A DNA stretch of 64,000 bases from the NCBI GenBank assembly GCA_008692225.1, contig VICG01000008.1, positions 310,001 to 374,000 of the forward strand. The letters run 5' to 3'. Positions 1 through 12,849 of this stretch are shown here, piece after piece. A program made the position numbers and the translations under genes. Position 1 is the stretch's first letter, and every line of letters begins with the position of its first letter. Source of the stretch: Monilinia fructicola (Eukaryota; Ascomycota; Leotiomycetes; Helotiales; Sclerotiniaceae). The notes beneath the pieces are model-generated. The model was not told the DNA's origin, did not search any database, and was given only the letters and a program-made list of their open reading frames with translations.

Positions 1-3000
1 GCTTTAAATAATCGAATTATAATTTAATTAATTCCTAATAAAATACTTAAAAATATTAATAATATTCTTTTTAACCTTTTTTAAAGATATTGAGATAAAC
101 TAAGGGAATGTACTAAAGCCTTATTAATTCATTAATGAATTATAATTTAAATTATTAACTATATTAAATCTATTTAGAACTTTAGATTATAATACTTTAG
201 CCTTTAACCATTATATCCTCAATTATAACTTTATTAATTATTAAAAAGGGAAGCTTTAAAGTTACAATTTAGTTTATATTAATTAATGATTCAATATAGA
301 ATCTTTATTATCCTTAATTCCATTAATTGTATCCCTTTAATAATTCTTTTTAGCCTTACAAATTCTATATCATAAAATTCCTTTTAGTTTTAGGGGGTAA
401 TTGAAATTTTACCTTGATTATACATTTGATTTTCATAGATCATAGAAATAAGCTTTAATATACTATTTTATATTTTAGGATTTATTATAATATAGGATAT
501 TTTATGCCTTTATTTAATTTATTAGTTATATATATAACAAAATTAAAAATAATAATAAATTAAGCGATAAAGGCTTCAATATTATCCTGATCCTTTAAAG
601 ATTATTTAGGAATTCAAAAATCCAGCAATATTAATATATATAAAATTCAAAAACTTTTCCAAATTATTTTTAATAACCCTAAAATAATATTAATTAAATA
701 TACGGGTATTTTAACTTAAATAAAGTTATAATCTAGATTTTATAATCCAATCCTATATACAGGTTTTTATAAATATTAATAATTATAAAAGGAATATTAA
801 AAAATATAAGATCTAGAATATATTTAGCGGAATAAATAAACTCTCTTAAAATATTAATAAAGTTTATTTTATTATCCGATATCCATTATACAACTTTTGC
901 TCCTCAATAAATAAATAGGATGTTAAATTTAAACATATTATATTAAATATTAAAATCTTTTTTTATAAGATATTTGAAAGATAAAAAAAAGTGAAACAAT
1001 ATAATTAATTACTTTGGGTATTATAAATTATTTGTAGATATTAAGAATAACAATAGAAATTGATATTAATCCAGAGTAAATCCCTTATTATATATTAACT
1101 ATCTTCTATTAAACGCATAATTTAATATTTTCTCGAATATAAATTATAATTCAGGATCAAAAGTTTTTAATATTTTCAGAAATTCAAAGTTTCTAAAAAT
1201 TAATTAGAATATACGGTAAATTACTCTCATACTATAAAAAATCGAAAAAATTGCTTTTATACCACAAAAATTAGATTTATTTTACTATAATACTATAGAA
1301 ATTCTAATCTTTTTAAATAAAATCTAATTTAGAATTTAGCTTTTTTTAATTAGATTCTAAATTAGATTTTATTTAAAAAGATTAGAATCTATATAGCATT
1401 ATAATAAAATCACTTCGATTTTTATAGTATAAAAGTAATTTTTTCGATTTTTCATAGTATAAGAGTAATTTACTGTAGAATATAATAATTATATTCCCAG
1501 ATAATTTTAAATATATATATTAATATATATTCAAGGATTCCTAATACGTATATAATACGTTTAATTTTTTATATATATAATATTACAAAAAAAGTTATAT
1601 ATACAAAGTTTTCTCTACCAATATTAATTTAATTAATTTATAAATCTTAAAATTAAATCTATTAAAAATAATAGGGGCTATAATTTCATTTATATTGTTT
1701 TAATATAAAAGAAAAATAAAAATAATTAATTTATTAATCTTTTTTTTTATAAAGATATTAAATTTAAGTTTTAGGGTTTTTATAATAATTATAGTTCCTT
1801 AATAGTTGTTTAATAAAATAATTGAAATACTAGTACGTTTTTTTATATATAATATTCTTAACCTTAAAAAGTTTAATTATAAATACCTATCTTAAAAACT
1901 AAATTAGTATTTTTATATATTATTATAGCAAAATTATGTTTATATTTAAAATTAATTATAACCTTATTTTATATAACTAAAATAATCTTTAAAGCTATGA
2001 AAACAGAAATAATGAAGTATACTAATTATCTTAAAACATAGTTTTGCTATACTTACAAAATTTAGTTAAATTCCTTTTTAGTAAATTTAATATATTTTCT
2101 ATTTACTTTATTTAAAGATAATAAAACAATTACTATAATTTACAATACAAAAGTTTATAAAAATAAATATATTATAATAAATTAATATAATTAATACTAA
2201 AAGATTTTTAATACTAATTTATTTATATATTATAGTGTATATATTAACACCGGAGGATCCCTGATATTTAGTCTAAATCGCATAATTACTAGTAATACTA
2301 CATTTAGCATTAATAATGTATTTAGCTAAATTATAGTAACCCTAACAATTTAGAGTTATAATGATTAATAGTAATCTTTTTTGTAATCATTTTTGATAAG
2401 TTATTAATGTTAAAAAGTTTAAATATCTTAATAAATTTAATAGAATAAGATAATTTATATCATTTTATTAATTTTAGGATTAATATTATGCTTAAAAGAG
2501 CCTAATATTAATTAACTTATATTACGTATCTAAATGATAGCTTTTTTAAAAATAAAACTTAATATTTGTTTATATAATTTCTTTTATTAAATTATAAAAT
2601 AAAATAGATATATTAGTGATAATATAATTATATTCAAATAATTGAAAATATTAAATAAAATGATTCTTTAATATTCTTTTTAATAATCTTAGCATTTTTT
2701 CTTAGGTGAAATAAGAAAGGTTATAAATTGAAAGATTATTTAATATAATTACCCAATTAGTAATAATAGGTATAATAAAAGAGAATTGAAGGTTAAAGTA
2801 AAATTATTAATTTGCTTAAAAAAGCTTTTATTGAATTAATAAAAGATTTTAAATAATTAAAAAAGGATTTAAAGCTTATATTTAATTAAAATATAAATGT
2901 TCTACAATTAGAATGAAGGAGAAAATTGTGAATTTAATAAACTTTATAAATCCAATAGATTTTGTAGATGTAGTTATAAATGATAAGAAGTTATGAAAGT

Positions 3001-3718
3001 TAAAACTAAAAGAAATGCTATTAGATTTAAGATTGTTACCCTTATATATTTTTGCTCTTTAAAACCCTGTATATATTACAATTAAACCTTGAAGAATGAA
3101 TTTTGCCATATCTTACAAAACAATACTTGATTTAAAAAAATAAAAAAAAATATCTTTAAAATATTGATTATAATAGATAAATACATATGCAAAAAGATTG
3201 CTTACATTAGTTTTTACAAATACTATAAATGAAAAAAGGAAGTTAACAATTTTCTTAAAAGATTTTAAAAGGTAATCTTATATTTTGCAAGTATGTTATT
3301 ATATATAACTTATAAAAGTTGTTAATTGTACAAATGTACGAATTTTATAATAATATTACAAAGTTGCTTTTGATTATATTTGAATACTATAAAATGGTTA
3401 TTAATAATATTTGTAGCAGAATTATTAATAAGCTAATTATTATTTAAATCAAAAAAGGGAAAAAGCTAAAAATCCATTTTGAATCTTTTCTTATACAATC
3501 TTTTTACGATTTGCTATATAAAAATAAATAGTAATTAAAACTTAATAAGTTTGTAAAGTTAGGAGCTAACAAAAATCATACAAGAGTGTTTTTTTTTGTT
3601 TAATACTGCCATCATCATAAAGATAATATAACTAATATTATAAAGTAATTAAAGCTATAGAAAGCAATTATTCAAGGCAAAAGTACGAAAGATACCGTTG
3701 TTTTGGATTGTTGTATAG
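1..3718 (+). repeat. Dispersed RIP-degraded repeat R1, copy A
   Basis: This segment matches, as reverse complement, about 8,108-11,330 and 20,633-23,995, and its middle part matches 3,719-5,420 directly. The conserved 3' end around 3,690-3,718 contains ACCGTTGTTTTGGATTGTTG and is found inverted near 8,115-8,145 and 20,640. The copy probably starts before the window. A long transposon is the likeliest source, but transitions have erased its coding sequence and I could not assign a superfamily. It is interrupted by a 264-bp TIR element at 1,213-1,476. Confidence 0.7.
1213..1476. mobile_element. TIR element with 7-bp target duplication, copy a
   Basis: The ends are ACGGTAAATTACTCTCAT at left and its degraded complement ending TTTACTGT at right. 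The whole 264 bp is nearly palindromic, with a central AT hairpin around 1,320-1,370. Flanking 7-bp repeats AGAATAT lie at 1,206-1,212 and 1,477-1,483. The element sits inside repeat R1 at a point where the R1 copy at 3,719-5,420 carries a different insertion. It has no coding capacity and is therefore a MITE-like non-autonomous element. Confidence 0.85.
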
Positions 3719-5420
3719 GCTGGTGAATAAGTAATATATCAAGCTTAAATATATTATACTAAATGTTAAATTTTTTTTTTAAGGTATTTAAAGGATAGAA
3801 AAAGATGAATGATATAATTTATCATTTTAGGTATTATAAATTATTCATAACGGTAAATTACTCTCATGCGATGAAAAGTCGAAATAATTACTCTCATGCC
3901 ACAAAAATCGGACTTATTTTACTATAATGCTATATAGATTCTATACTTTTTAAATAGAATCTATGTGGCATTATAGTAAAATCACTTCGATTTCCATGGC
4001 ATGAGAGTAGTTTACCGTATTTATAAATATTAGAAATAATAATAAAATTGATATTGATTTGAAACAATTTTTTATTATATATTAGTTATCTCTATTGTAT
4101 ATATAATTCAATATTTTTGAATATAAATTATGATTTAGAATTAAAATATTTCGATGTTTTCAAAATTTAGGAATTTTCAAGAATCAATTGGAGTATAATA
4201 ATTGTACTTTGAATGATTTTAATTGTATATATTATCGTAGATTTAGAATATTTAAATATATATAATATTGATTTTTTGTATATATAATATTATAAAAAGG
4301 ATTATATAAATAAAACTTTTTTTATTAATACTAACTAGTATTGATTTAATCAATTTATAAATCTTGAAGGTAAGTTTATTAAAAGTAATAAAAATTATAA
4401 TTTTATCTATATCATTCTAATACAAAAAAAGTGAAGATAATTGATGTATTAATTTTTTTTAATGAAAATATTAGATTTAAGCATCGGGGTTTTTATGATA
4501 ATTATTATTTTACAATTATTAAATAAAATAATTAAATGAGTTTTTTTGTATATAATATTTTTAGCTTTGAAAGATTCAAGTATAAGCGTTTTAAAGCTTA
4601 AACTAATGTTTTTTTATATTCTTATAATAAAATTGTACTTATAGTTAAAGTTATAAGTAATGATAATTTTGTTTTATATAACTAAAATAATTTTTAGAAT
4701 CATAAAAGCAAAAATAAATATATTAATTATCTGAAAATAGTTTTGCTATATTTATAAATTGAATTTAATTTCTTTCTAATAGATTTAATATATTTTTTGT
4801 TCATTTGTTTAAAGATAGTAATAAAGTGATTACTAGGTATTATGAATTATAATAAAGGGTTTATAATAACTAATATATTATAATCAATTGATATAATTAA
4901 TATTAAAGGGTTTTTAATATTAATTTATTTGTATATTATGATATATATATTTTAATATAGTAAATATATTTAATGAAATTGTATTAACTTTAATAGTGTA
5001 GATTATTATAATCAATTGTAGTTTTTTTTAAAAATCATTCTTAATAAATTGTTAATATTAAAGAGTTTAAATATTTTAATGGATTTATTGAATAAAATAA
5101 TTCATATTATTTCCTCAGTTTTAAGATCAATATTATACTTAAAGGATATATTGTTAATTGATTTGTATTCCAATTGTATTTAAAGAATACATTTTTTGAA
5201 AATAAAGTTAGTATCTAGTTATATAATCTTTTTATTAAATTATAAAATAAAAGAAAAATATAATAATCATATAATTATATTAAATAATTGGAACATTTAA
5301 TAAAGTAATTTTTAATATTTTTTTAGAGATTGTAGCATTTTTTTTAAGTGAATAAAAGGTTGTAGAATAAAAGGTTGTTTAATATACTATAATTATTTGA
5401 TTGGGAATAATAGATATAAT
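3719..5420 (+). repeat. R1 repeat, truncated second copy
   Basis: It begins abruptly in mid-element: the sequence from 3,720 aligns with about 905-2,780 of copy A, with differences mostly transitions. It is joined directly to the end of copy A, so the two are in tandem in the same orientation. It carries the 169-bp TIR element at 3,850-4,018 and stops where the F4 repeats start at about 5,421. Confidence 0.65.
3850..4018. mobile_element. TIR element with 7-bp target duplication, copy b (shortest, least decayed)
   Basis: At 169 bp it is the shortest copy and an almost perfect palindrome. It starts ACGGTAAATTACTCTCATGC and ends with the complement ending TTTACCGT. The 7-bp flanks are ATTCATA (3,843-3,849) and ATTTATA (4,019-4,025), which differ by one C/T change as expected if RIP acted after insertion. 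It gives the best view of the family's ends. Confidence 0.88.
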
Positions 5421-5422
5421 AA

Positions 5423-5556
5423 CTTAGTGGCGCAACTGAATATATTTAACACTATATTCAAACGTTCTTAAAATGGGTTTAAGATATCTTTAATACTACT
5501 CTAAGATAATATCAAGCTAATTTAAGCTAATCTTAAAATAGATCAAATGAGTAAAA
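5423..5556 (+). repeat. F4 element, 5' fragment
   Basis: The first 130 bp of the F4 element (CTTAGTGGCGCAACTGAATA onward), immediately followed by a complete copy in the same orientation. Within the fragment the sequence is nearly identical to 5,559-5,690. Confidence 0.75.
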
Positions 5557-5558
5557 TA

Positions 5559-6227
5559 CTTAGTGGCGCAACTGAATATATTTAACACTATATTCAAACG
5601 TTCTCAAAATGGTTTTAAGATATTTCAATATTTTAAGATAATATTAAGCTAATTTGAGCTAATCTTAAAATAGATTAAATCGATAAAATATATTAATATA
5701 TTTCAAAATATATTAGGATATCTTAAAATAGCTTAAGATGATTTAATAATTGAAGATTATATTAAGACTGTATTAAGATTATCTTAATACCGTATTAAAA
5801 CTATAGTATAATTAATTATTATAATATATAAAAATTTAAAAAATTTAATTATCAAATTATTATTAGGTATTTAGCCCGAGTGGTTAGAATGATTTGTTTG
5901 CGGCAAAAAATAATAAGAAGAATAATAAGAATATTTTTTACTTTTTTTTTAAAAAAAAAGTGGGGTAAATCCACTTTTAAAGCTTTTTTTTCAAACTATC
6001 TCAAAATATCTCAACACTGTCTCAAAACGGTTAGTGAGTTATTGCGACAATGCCGATTTAATATACCATTTTGAGATTAGCTTAAAAATAGTGTTAACAC
6101 CGATTCGAATAGGTTTTAACTATGATTTAAGCTATTTTAAATTATTTTAAAATATTTTAAAACGTTCTTAGTTCAAATTAAGAATATTTTAACATGATCT
6201 TAAACATTATTAAAAGAGCCATAAAGT
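5559..6227 (+). mobile_element. F4 element, complete copy with short TIRs and TA flanks
   Basis: The 669-bp unit starts CTTAGTGGCGC and ends with the complement of CTTTATGGCTC, an 11-bp imperfect terminal inverted repeat, with TA on both sides (5,557-5,558 and 6,228-6,229). Other copies are at 16,729-17,409 (inverted), with partial ones at 6,230-6,748, 23,999-24,962 and 24,963-25,257. Around 5,865-5,905 a stretch containing TAGCCCGAGTGGTTAGAA resembles the D-arm/A-box of a tRNA, but no matching acceptor or T-arm could be folded nearby. Probably a non-autonomous TA-target transposon. Confidence 0.7.
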
Positions 6228-6229
6228 AT

Positions 6230-6748
6230 GTTACCTGATAATCTATTTTAAGATATCTTGAGATTATTTTATAATTGAAGATCATATTAAAATTGTGTTT
6301 AAGATTATCTTAACACCGTATTCAAACCATAATTGGATTGAATTATTACAATATATAAAAGATTTAAAAAAACTAATTATCAAATTATCATTGGTTCTTT
6401 AGCCAAGTAATTAGAATAATCTAGTTAAGAGAAAAAAAATAATAATAATAACTTTTTCCTTTTTTTAAAAAAAAAATAGAGAAGATCCACTTTTAAAATC
6501 TTAAATTCAATTTTTTTTTTTCAAGATATCTCAAAATATCTCAACACTGTCTCAAAACGGTTAGTAAGTTATTGCGACAATTCCGATCTGATGCTATTTG
6601 AAGATTAGCTTCAAATGGTGTTAATACCGATTTAAATATAGGTTTTAACTAGGTTGTAAATCATTTCAAGCCATTTTAAAACGTTCTTAATTTCAATCAA
6701 GAATATTTTAACATGATCTCAAAAAATTATTAAAAGAGCTATAAAGTA
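6230..6748 (+). repeat. F4 element, 3' portion of a further tandem copy
   Basis: This continues directly after the complete copy and repeats its distal three quarters, ending with the same AAAGAGCTATAAAGTA-type terminus. The tRNA-like A-box segment (about 6,390-6,420) is present but more mutated. Confidence 0.65.
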
Positions 6749-7084
6749 CTTATTATTATTGAGCTATAAATTATATTAAATAATATACTAATTTATAACT
6801 CTTTATTTCTTTAGGAAGATACAGGTATTCAAATTATTAAAAGACTATTCAAAATTACTTTATTTGATATTTGAATCATTTAGTATAATTATATAAGTCT
6901 TAATGTTCCTCTATTTTTGATTTTTCAATAAAAAGAATTATAAAAATAAATACTAGGTACTAATTTTATTTTTTAAAAAAAACTTTTATCTATAACTTTC
7001 GTTAACTAGAAGTTGAGTGGTTTAAAAAAACTATAAAAGGTTTATATAGGAATATATAAGTTTAAACAAAAATGTACAATTATA
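6749..7084. other. R1/R2-like repeat debris
   Basis: The stretch 7,010-7,083 matches 21,045-21,120, and parts of 6,800-6,960 resemble R1 sequence near 22,250-22,400. It is a fragment of older repeats into which the 994-bp TIR element inserted. No gene is visible. Confidence 0.4.
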
Positions 7085-8078
7085 GAAGAATCCACGGGCC
7101 AACTGAACACACTAGCCAACTGAATGCGCTAAACCCTTTTAGGCAATGTATACTAGTCAATACCCCATTTATAAGGGTATATTTAACTTTAATATACTTT
7201 ATTATTTCGGTATATGTTTTTATAATAATACTAAACAAAATAATACATTATTTTATTAATATATTTAATAAAAGAATATTAAATATAATTTATTTTTCAA
7301 ATATAAAAAATTTATAATAGTAAATACTTATATATATATTTATTTATTTGATTCATAGATATCAAATATATATATAGAATATAAAATGTCAAATCTCTTG
7401 ATTTAATTTTAGTTTTTTAAAAAGTGAATTTATTATTTTATTATAAGTATACTACTTTATTAAAATTAAATTATAAATCAATATTAATAATAATACTTTT
7501 CTAAGAAAATAAGCTAAAGAAGTAACTTTTGCAATAAAACTATAAAAGTTTTTACTTTTTCTAGAAAAAACCTGATTTTGAATAGTATTTTTCTATATTT
7601 AGAAAAAAAAGTAATTATAATATAATTCAATAAATAAATGAATAATAAGCTTAAATTAATATAATAAAGTTTTTTTCAATTTCGATTAAGAATAAAATTA
7701 TATGAAAAATAATAATATAACTATTTAATTATAAATTATATTAAATAATTATATTTATCAATAAAATATATAAGTTATAAGATAATATTTATCAGCTTTA
7801 AGGAAATGAAAAAAAAACTCTTTCCTCTCTTTAAGGAAAGGATTATTAACTTATAGGTAAATTGAAATAGCATAATTAAGAGAAAATAGTAAATTTGATT
7901 TTAAATATATAAAGATTTTTTTGATATCATTTAAATAGTATAATCATTATAGTACAATATGATATCGAATATAATAGTAGAATGATAATAGAAATTTAAG
8001 TTAGAGCTTGAAAGCGGTAACCTAATTAGGTTAGACTGTTCAGTTGGCCAGTGTTTTCAGTTGGCCCGTGGATTCTTC
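7085..8078. mobile_element. 994-bp TIR element with TA target duplication
   Basis: The terminal inverted repeats start GAAGAATCCACGGGCCAACT and extend about 45 bp. Each contains CCAACTGAA twice, which could be transposase-binding repeats. TA flanks both ends (7,083-7,084 and 8,079-8,080). The related unoccupied sequence near 21,110-21,125 has a single TA at the matching position, supporting TA as the target. The interior is AT-rich with no open transposase frame. A Tc1/mariner-type non-autonomous element is the best guess. Confidence 0.8.
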
Positions 8079-8107
8079 TATTATATTAATATTATAGATT
8101 AGAATGA

Positions 8108-11100
8108 TATATAAAATAATATCAAGCCTACACAACAATCTAAAACAACGGTATCTTTTATACTTTTGTCTTGAATAATTGCTTTTTGTAACCTTAATTA
8201 CTTTATAATATTAATTATATTATCCTTATAATAATAGCAATGTTAAATAAGGAAAACACTTTTATATAATCTTTGCTAGCTTTTGATTTTATAAGCTTAT
8301 TAAAGCTTTAATTATTATTTACTTTTGTATAATAAACCGCAAAAAGATTATATAAAAAGAAATTCAGAATGGATTTTTAGCTTTCTTCTTTTTTTTGATT
8401 TAAACAATAACCAATTTATCAATAATTTCGTTGTAAATATTATTAACAATTATTTCGCAATATTTAAATATAATTAAAAATAACTTTGTAATATTATTAT
8501 AGAATTTACATTTATAATCAATACCTTTATAATTATATATAATAATACATTTGTGAAATACAAGATTGCTTTTAAAGTCTCTTAAAAGATTATTAACTTT
8601 CTTTCTATTTCGATATTTACAAAAATTAATATAGCAATTTTTACATTTATTTGTTTTTATAATTAACGCTTTAAAAACATTTTTTTCTATCTTTTTCAAT
8701 TAATATCTTTTACAAATATAATAAAATCATTTTTAAGGTTTAATTACAATTTATAAGGTTTTAAAAACAAAAATATATAAAAATAACCTTAAATCTAACA
8801 ATATTTCTTTTAGTTTTAATTTTTGCAATTTCTATATTGTAATTATATTTATAAAATCTATTAAATCTATAGTTTCCTTATTAATTTTTAATTATAAATA
8901 TTTGTATTTTAATTAAATGCAAGCTTTAAATCCTTTTTAATTATTTAAAATCTTTTGTAATTTAATAAAACCTTTTTAAATAGATTAATAATTTTATTTT
9001 AATTTTAATTCCTTTTATTATATTTATTATCATTAATTGAGTAATTATACTAAGTAACTTTTTGATCTATGATTTTTTATTTACCTAAAAAAATACTGAA
9101 ATTATTAAAAGAATATTAAAAACCATTTTATTTAATATTTTAGTTATTTAATATAATTATATTATTATTAATATACTTATTTTATTTTATAATTTAATAA
9201 AAGGAATTATATAAATAGATGTTAACTTTGTCTTTAAAAAAACTATTATCCAAATACAATATAAACTAATTAATATTAAACCCTTTAAATATAATATTAA
9301 TTTTAAAATTAGCAAAATAATATAAATTATTTTATTTATTAAACCTATTAAGATATTTAAACTCTTTAATATTAATAATTTATTAAAAGTAATTACAAAA
9401 AAAAACTACTATTAATTATTATAACTTAGATTATTAAAGTTATTACAATCCAGTTAAATATATTCATTATATTAGGTATATATATTGTAATATATGAATA
9501 AATTAGTATTAAGAATCTTTTGGTATTAATTATATTAACTTATTACAATATATTAATTATTATAGATTTTTTATTATAGATTATAATAATTACTTTATTA
9601 TTTTTAAATAAATAAACAAAAAGTATATTAAGTTTATTAAAAAAAAGTTTAATTAAATTTATAAGTATAATAAAGCTATCTTTAAAACAATTAATATTCT
9701 TGTTTTTATTTTTTTGGTTTTAAAAGCTATTCTAATTATATAAAACAAAATTATAATCAACTTTAAATATAAATACAATTCCGTTATAATAATATATAAA
9801 AACATTAGTTTAGCTTTTAAGATATCTATAATTAAACTTTTTAAAGCTAAGAATATTATGTATAAAAAGATTTATTTAATTATTTTATTAAATAATCGTA
9901 AAGCTATAATTATTATAGAAACCCTAAAATTTGAGTTTAATATTTTTATAAAGAAAAAAGTTAATAAATTAATTATTTTTGTTTTTTTTTTATATTAAGA
10001 TAATATAAATAAGATTATAATCCCTATTACCTTTAATAAATTCAACCTTAAAATCTATAAATTAATTAAATTAATATCAATAAAGGAAGTTTTGTATATA
10101 TAACCTTTTTTATAGTATTATATATATAGAAAATAAATATTGTATATATTTAAAAACCCTAAATATATATTAATATATATATTTAAAATTATATAAAGTA
10201 TATATTATTATACTTTAATTGATTTTTAAAAATATCGAAAACTTCTATTTTTAGATTATAATCTATATTCAAAAAAACATTAGATTATATATATAATAAA
10301 AATGACTAATACACAATAAAGATTTATTTTAGATTAATATTAACTTTATTATTATTCTTAATGTTTACAAATAATTTATAATATTTAAAATAATTAATTA
10401 TATTATTTATTTTTCTTCACTTTTTAAATACTTTATAAAAAAGGATTTTAATATTTGATATAATATATTTAAATCTAATATCCTACTTACCCATCAAAAA
10501 GCAAAAGTTATACAATAAATGTTAAATAACAAAATGGATTTTATTGATACTCTAAAGAAGCTTATTTACTTTATTAAACATATCCTAAATTTTATATTTC
10601 TTAATATTCTTTTTGTAACCATCAATATCCAAAAAAATCTATATACAAAATTAAATTATAAAATCCAAATTACAACTTTATTTAGTTAAAGTACTTGTAT
10701 ACTCAATTAATATTACTTTAAGATTACCAAAAGTGATTTAGAAAAGTTCTCGAATTTTATATATATCAATATCACCAAATTTTTAAACCCAAATAATTTC
10801 TAGGATTAAAATAATATTAAAGCTTTTATTGTTTAGTTTACTACTATCTTTAATTCTATTATATATATAATTAATAAGCTAAATAAAAGCATAAAATATT
10901 TTATACTATAATAAATCTTAAAATATAAAATAATATACTAAATTCACCTTATAGCCAAATATATAATCAAAATTTAATTATTCTCTAAAACTAAAGAATT
11001 TTATAATATAATTTATAAAGCTAAAAAGAATTATTAAAGAAATATAATTAATAAAATTAAGAATAATAAGATTTATATTGGATTATTAATTAATATAAAT

Positions 11101-11330
11101 TAAATTATAATTTTAAGACTTTCTTTTTAATAATTAATAAAGTTATAATCGAGAATATAATGATTAAGGTTAAAGTATTATACTAGTAGTTTAAAATTCT
11201 AAATAGATTTAATATAGCTAATAATTTAGATTGTAATTTATTAATAAATTAGTAAGGTTTTAGTATACTTTTTTAATTTATTTTAATATCTTTAAAAAAA
11301 GTTAAAAAAAATATTATTAATATTTTTAAT
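8108..11330 (-). repeat. R1 repeat, inverted copy B
   Basis: The reverse complement aligns with 1-3,718. The conserved terminus is at 8,108-8,150, and the match continues to about 11,330, the point equivalent to window position 1. A 99-codon minus-strand open frame at 8,400-8,699, with Cys pairs and many Lys and Asn, is probably a scrap of the original element protein. I do not recognise it and do not call it a gene. Confidence 0.65.
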
Positions 11331-12849
11331 ACCTTACTAAGAATTAACTGGATTATAGTTTACTATAATTACTTAAAGTTTATTAAAGTTTGATTAAATA
11401 TATACTCTATAGTTAATACAATAAATATCTTAACTTCAAATTCTTTCTATAAATATAAAAGTTAATTAAAATAATTATACTCTCTAAAGCTAATAAAGCT
11501 AATAAAACCTTTATTCGCTCTTAACGTTTTATTACGTTTATTTTATACATCTTCAAAAGTTTTAAACGAATTATTATTAAACGTTTAACCTAAACCGCTT
11601 TTTATATTAGAAATTTTTAATTTACAATACAATAAAACCCTCTCTAAAAAATTTATTATAAATCTAATAACTAATTTTATATATAATATAAAAACAATTA
11701 TAGTATAAAACTTAAAAATAATAATAGTTACGCTAAATATATTTAAAGAGCCTTTAATATACTTTTTAAAAAACGTTTATTAATCCAAATAATAATATAA
11801 AGTTAACCTTTACCATTTTTAAAGCTAATTAATTTATTTTTAATAAATAAATATATGAAAGTATACTTAAAGAATTTAATTATTTCAAATTATTAAATTA
11901 TTTATAATATTCTTTAAGATATATTATTATCTTTTATATTGTATATATTATATTTAATTAAATTATTATTCTAGAATATTATTTATTAATTTAAATATAT
12001 AAAATAATATATATTTATTTATAGTTTTAATATTACTAATTATTAATATTTACATTCTTTCCCAGAAAATTAAGAATATTATATATTAAAGTATTTAAAA
12101 TAAAATTATTTTTATTTTAAAAAAAACTAAAAATAATTTATTTTACTAAAAAAAAAATGCTTAAATATTATTATATAAAATAAATAATAAATTTATTATT
12201 AATCTTATTATAATAATACTAAAAAAGAATGAATAATCTACTTTATATTAGCTTAAAATATAATTTAATAAAAAAATAATCTTTTAAAAATAATAAAAAG
12301 AATAAATTATATAAATTTGTTTCATTTTATACTATATTAAAAGTTTAACAAAAATAATAAATAGTTTATTAGCTTTAATATTTAGAAAAATTATTATTAT
12401 TTACATTATTCTCTTTTTAATTTATAGTATAAAAGCCTAATATATAAAATATATAAAATCCCTTAAATTTTTTTAATTCAATTAAAGCCTGATTATTAAT
12501 ATACAATTTAAATAATATATAAACTTGCTTGATAAAGCATTTATTTTAGTACTTTACAAAATTTTGCTAGTTTAAAAAACTACTTTTAATATTACCTTTT
12601 TCTATAATACCGAATTACTCTTTACAAAAGCTATATTTAAAAAAACTAAGCTTTATTTTATATTATAAATATAAACAATTAATATACTATATCTACTAAT
12701 CTATTAAATCCCAACATTGATAATTATTAAAGATTATAAAGTAAACTTGCAATAAATACTTAAAACTAAAAATTAATATTTAGCATATATATATTTTTAA
12801 TAATCTTTAAATTAGTTTTTTAACTATTATACTTTATATAAAGCTATCA
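11331..12849. other. AT-rich sequence, probably upstream part of R1
   Basis: Its position next to copy B suggests the 5' portion of R1, which lies outside the window for copy A, so no second copy is available for comparison. I see no motif, gene or simple repeat worth naming. Confidence 0.3.

Noticed and set aside
5861..5910. Candidate tRNA gene
   Set aside because: Only a D-arm/A-box-like segment is present; no acceptor stem or T-arm pairs within tRNA length.
8400..8699. 99-codon Lys/Asn/Cys-rich open frame on the minus strand
   Set aside because: Lies within R1 copy B and is not open in copies A or C; at best a scrap of transposon protein, not a gene.
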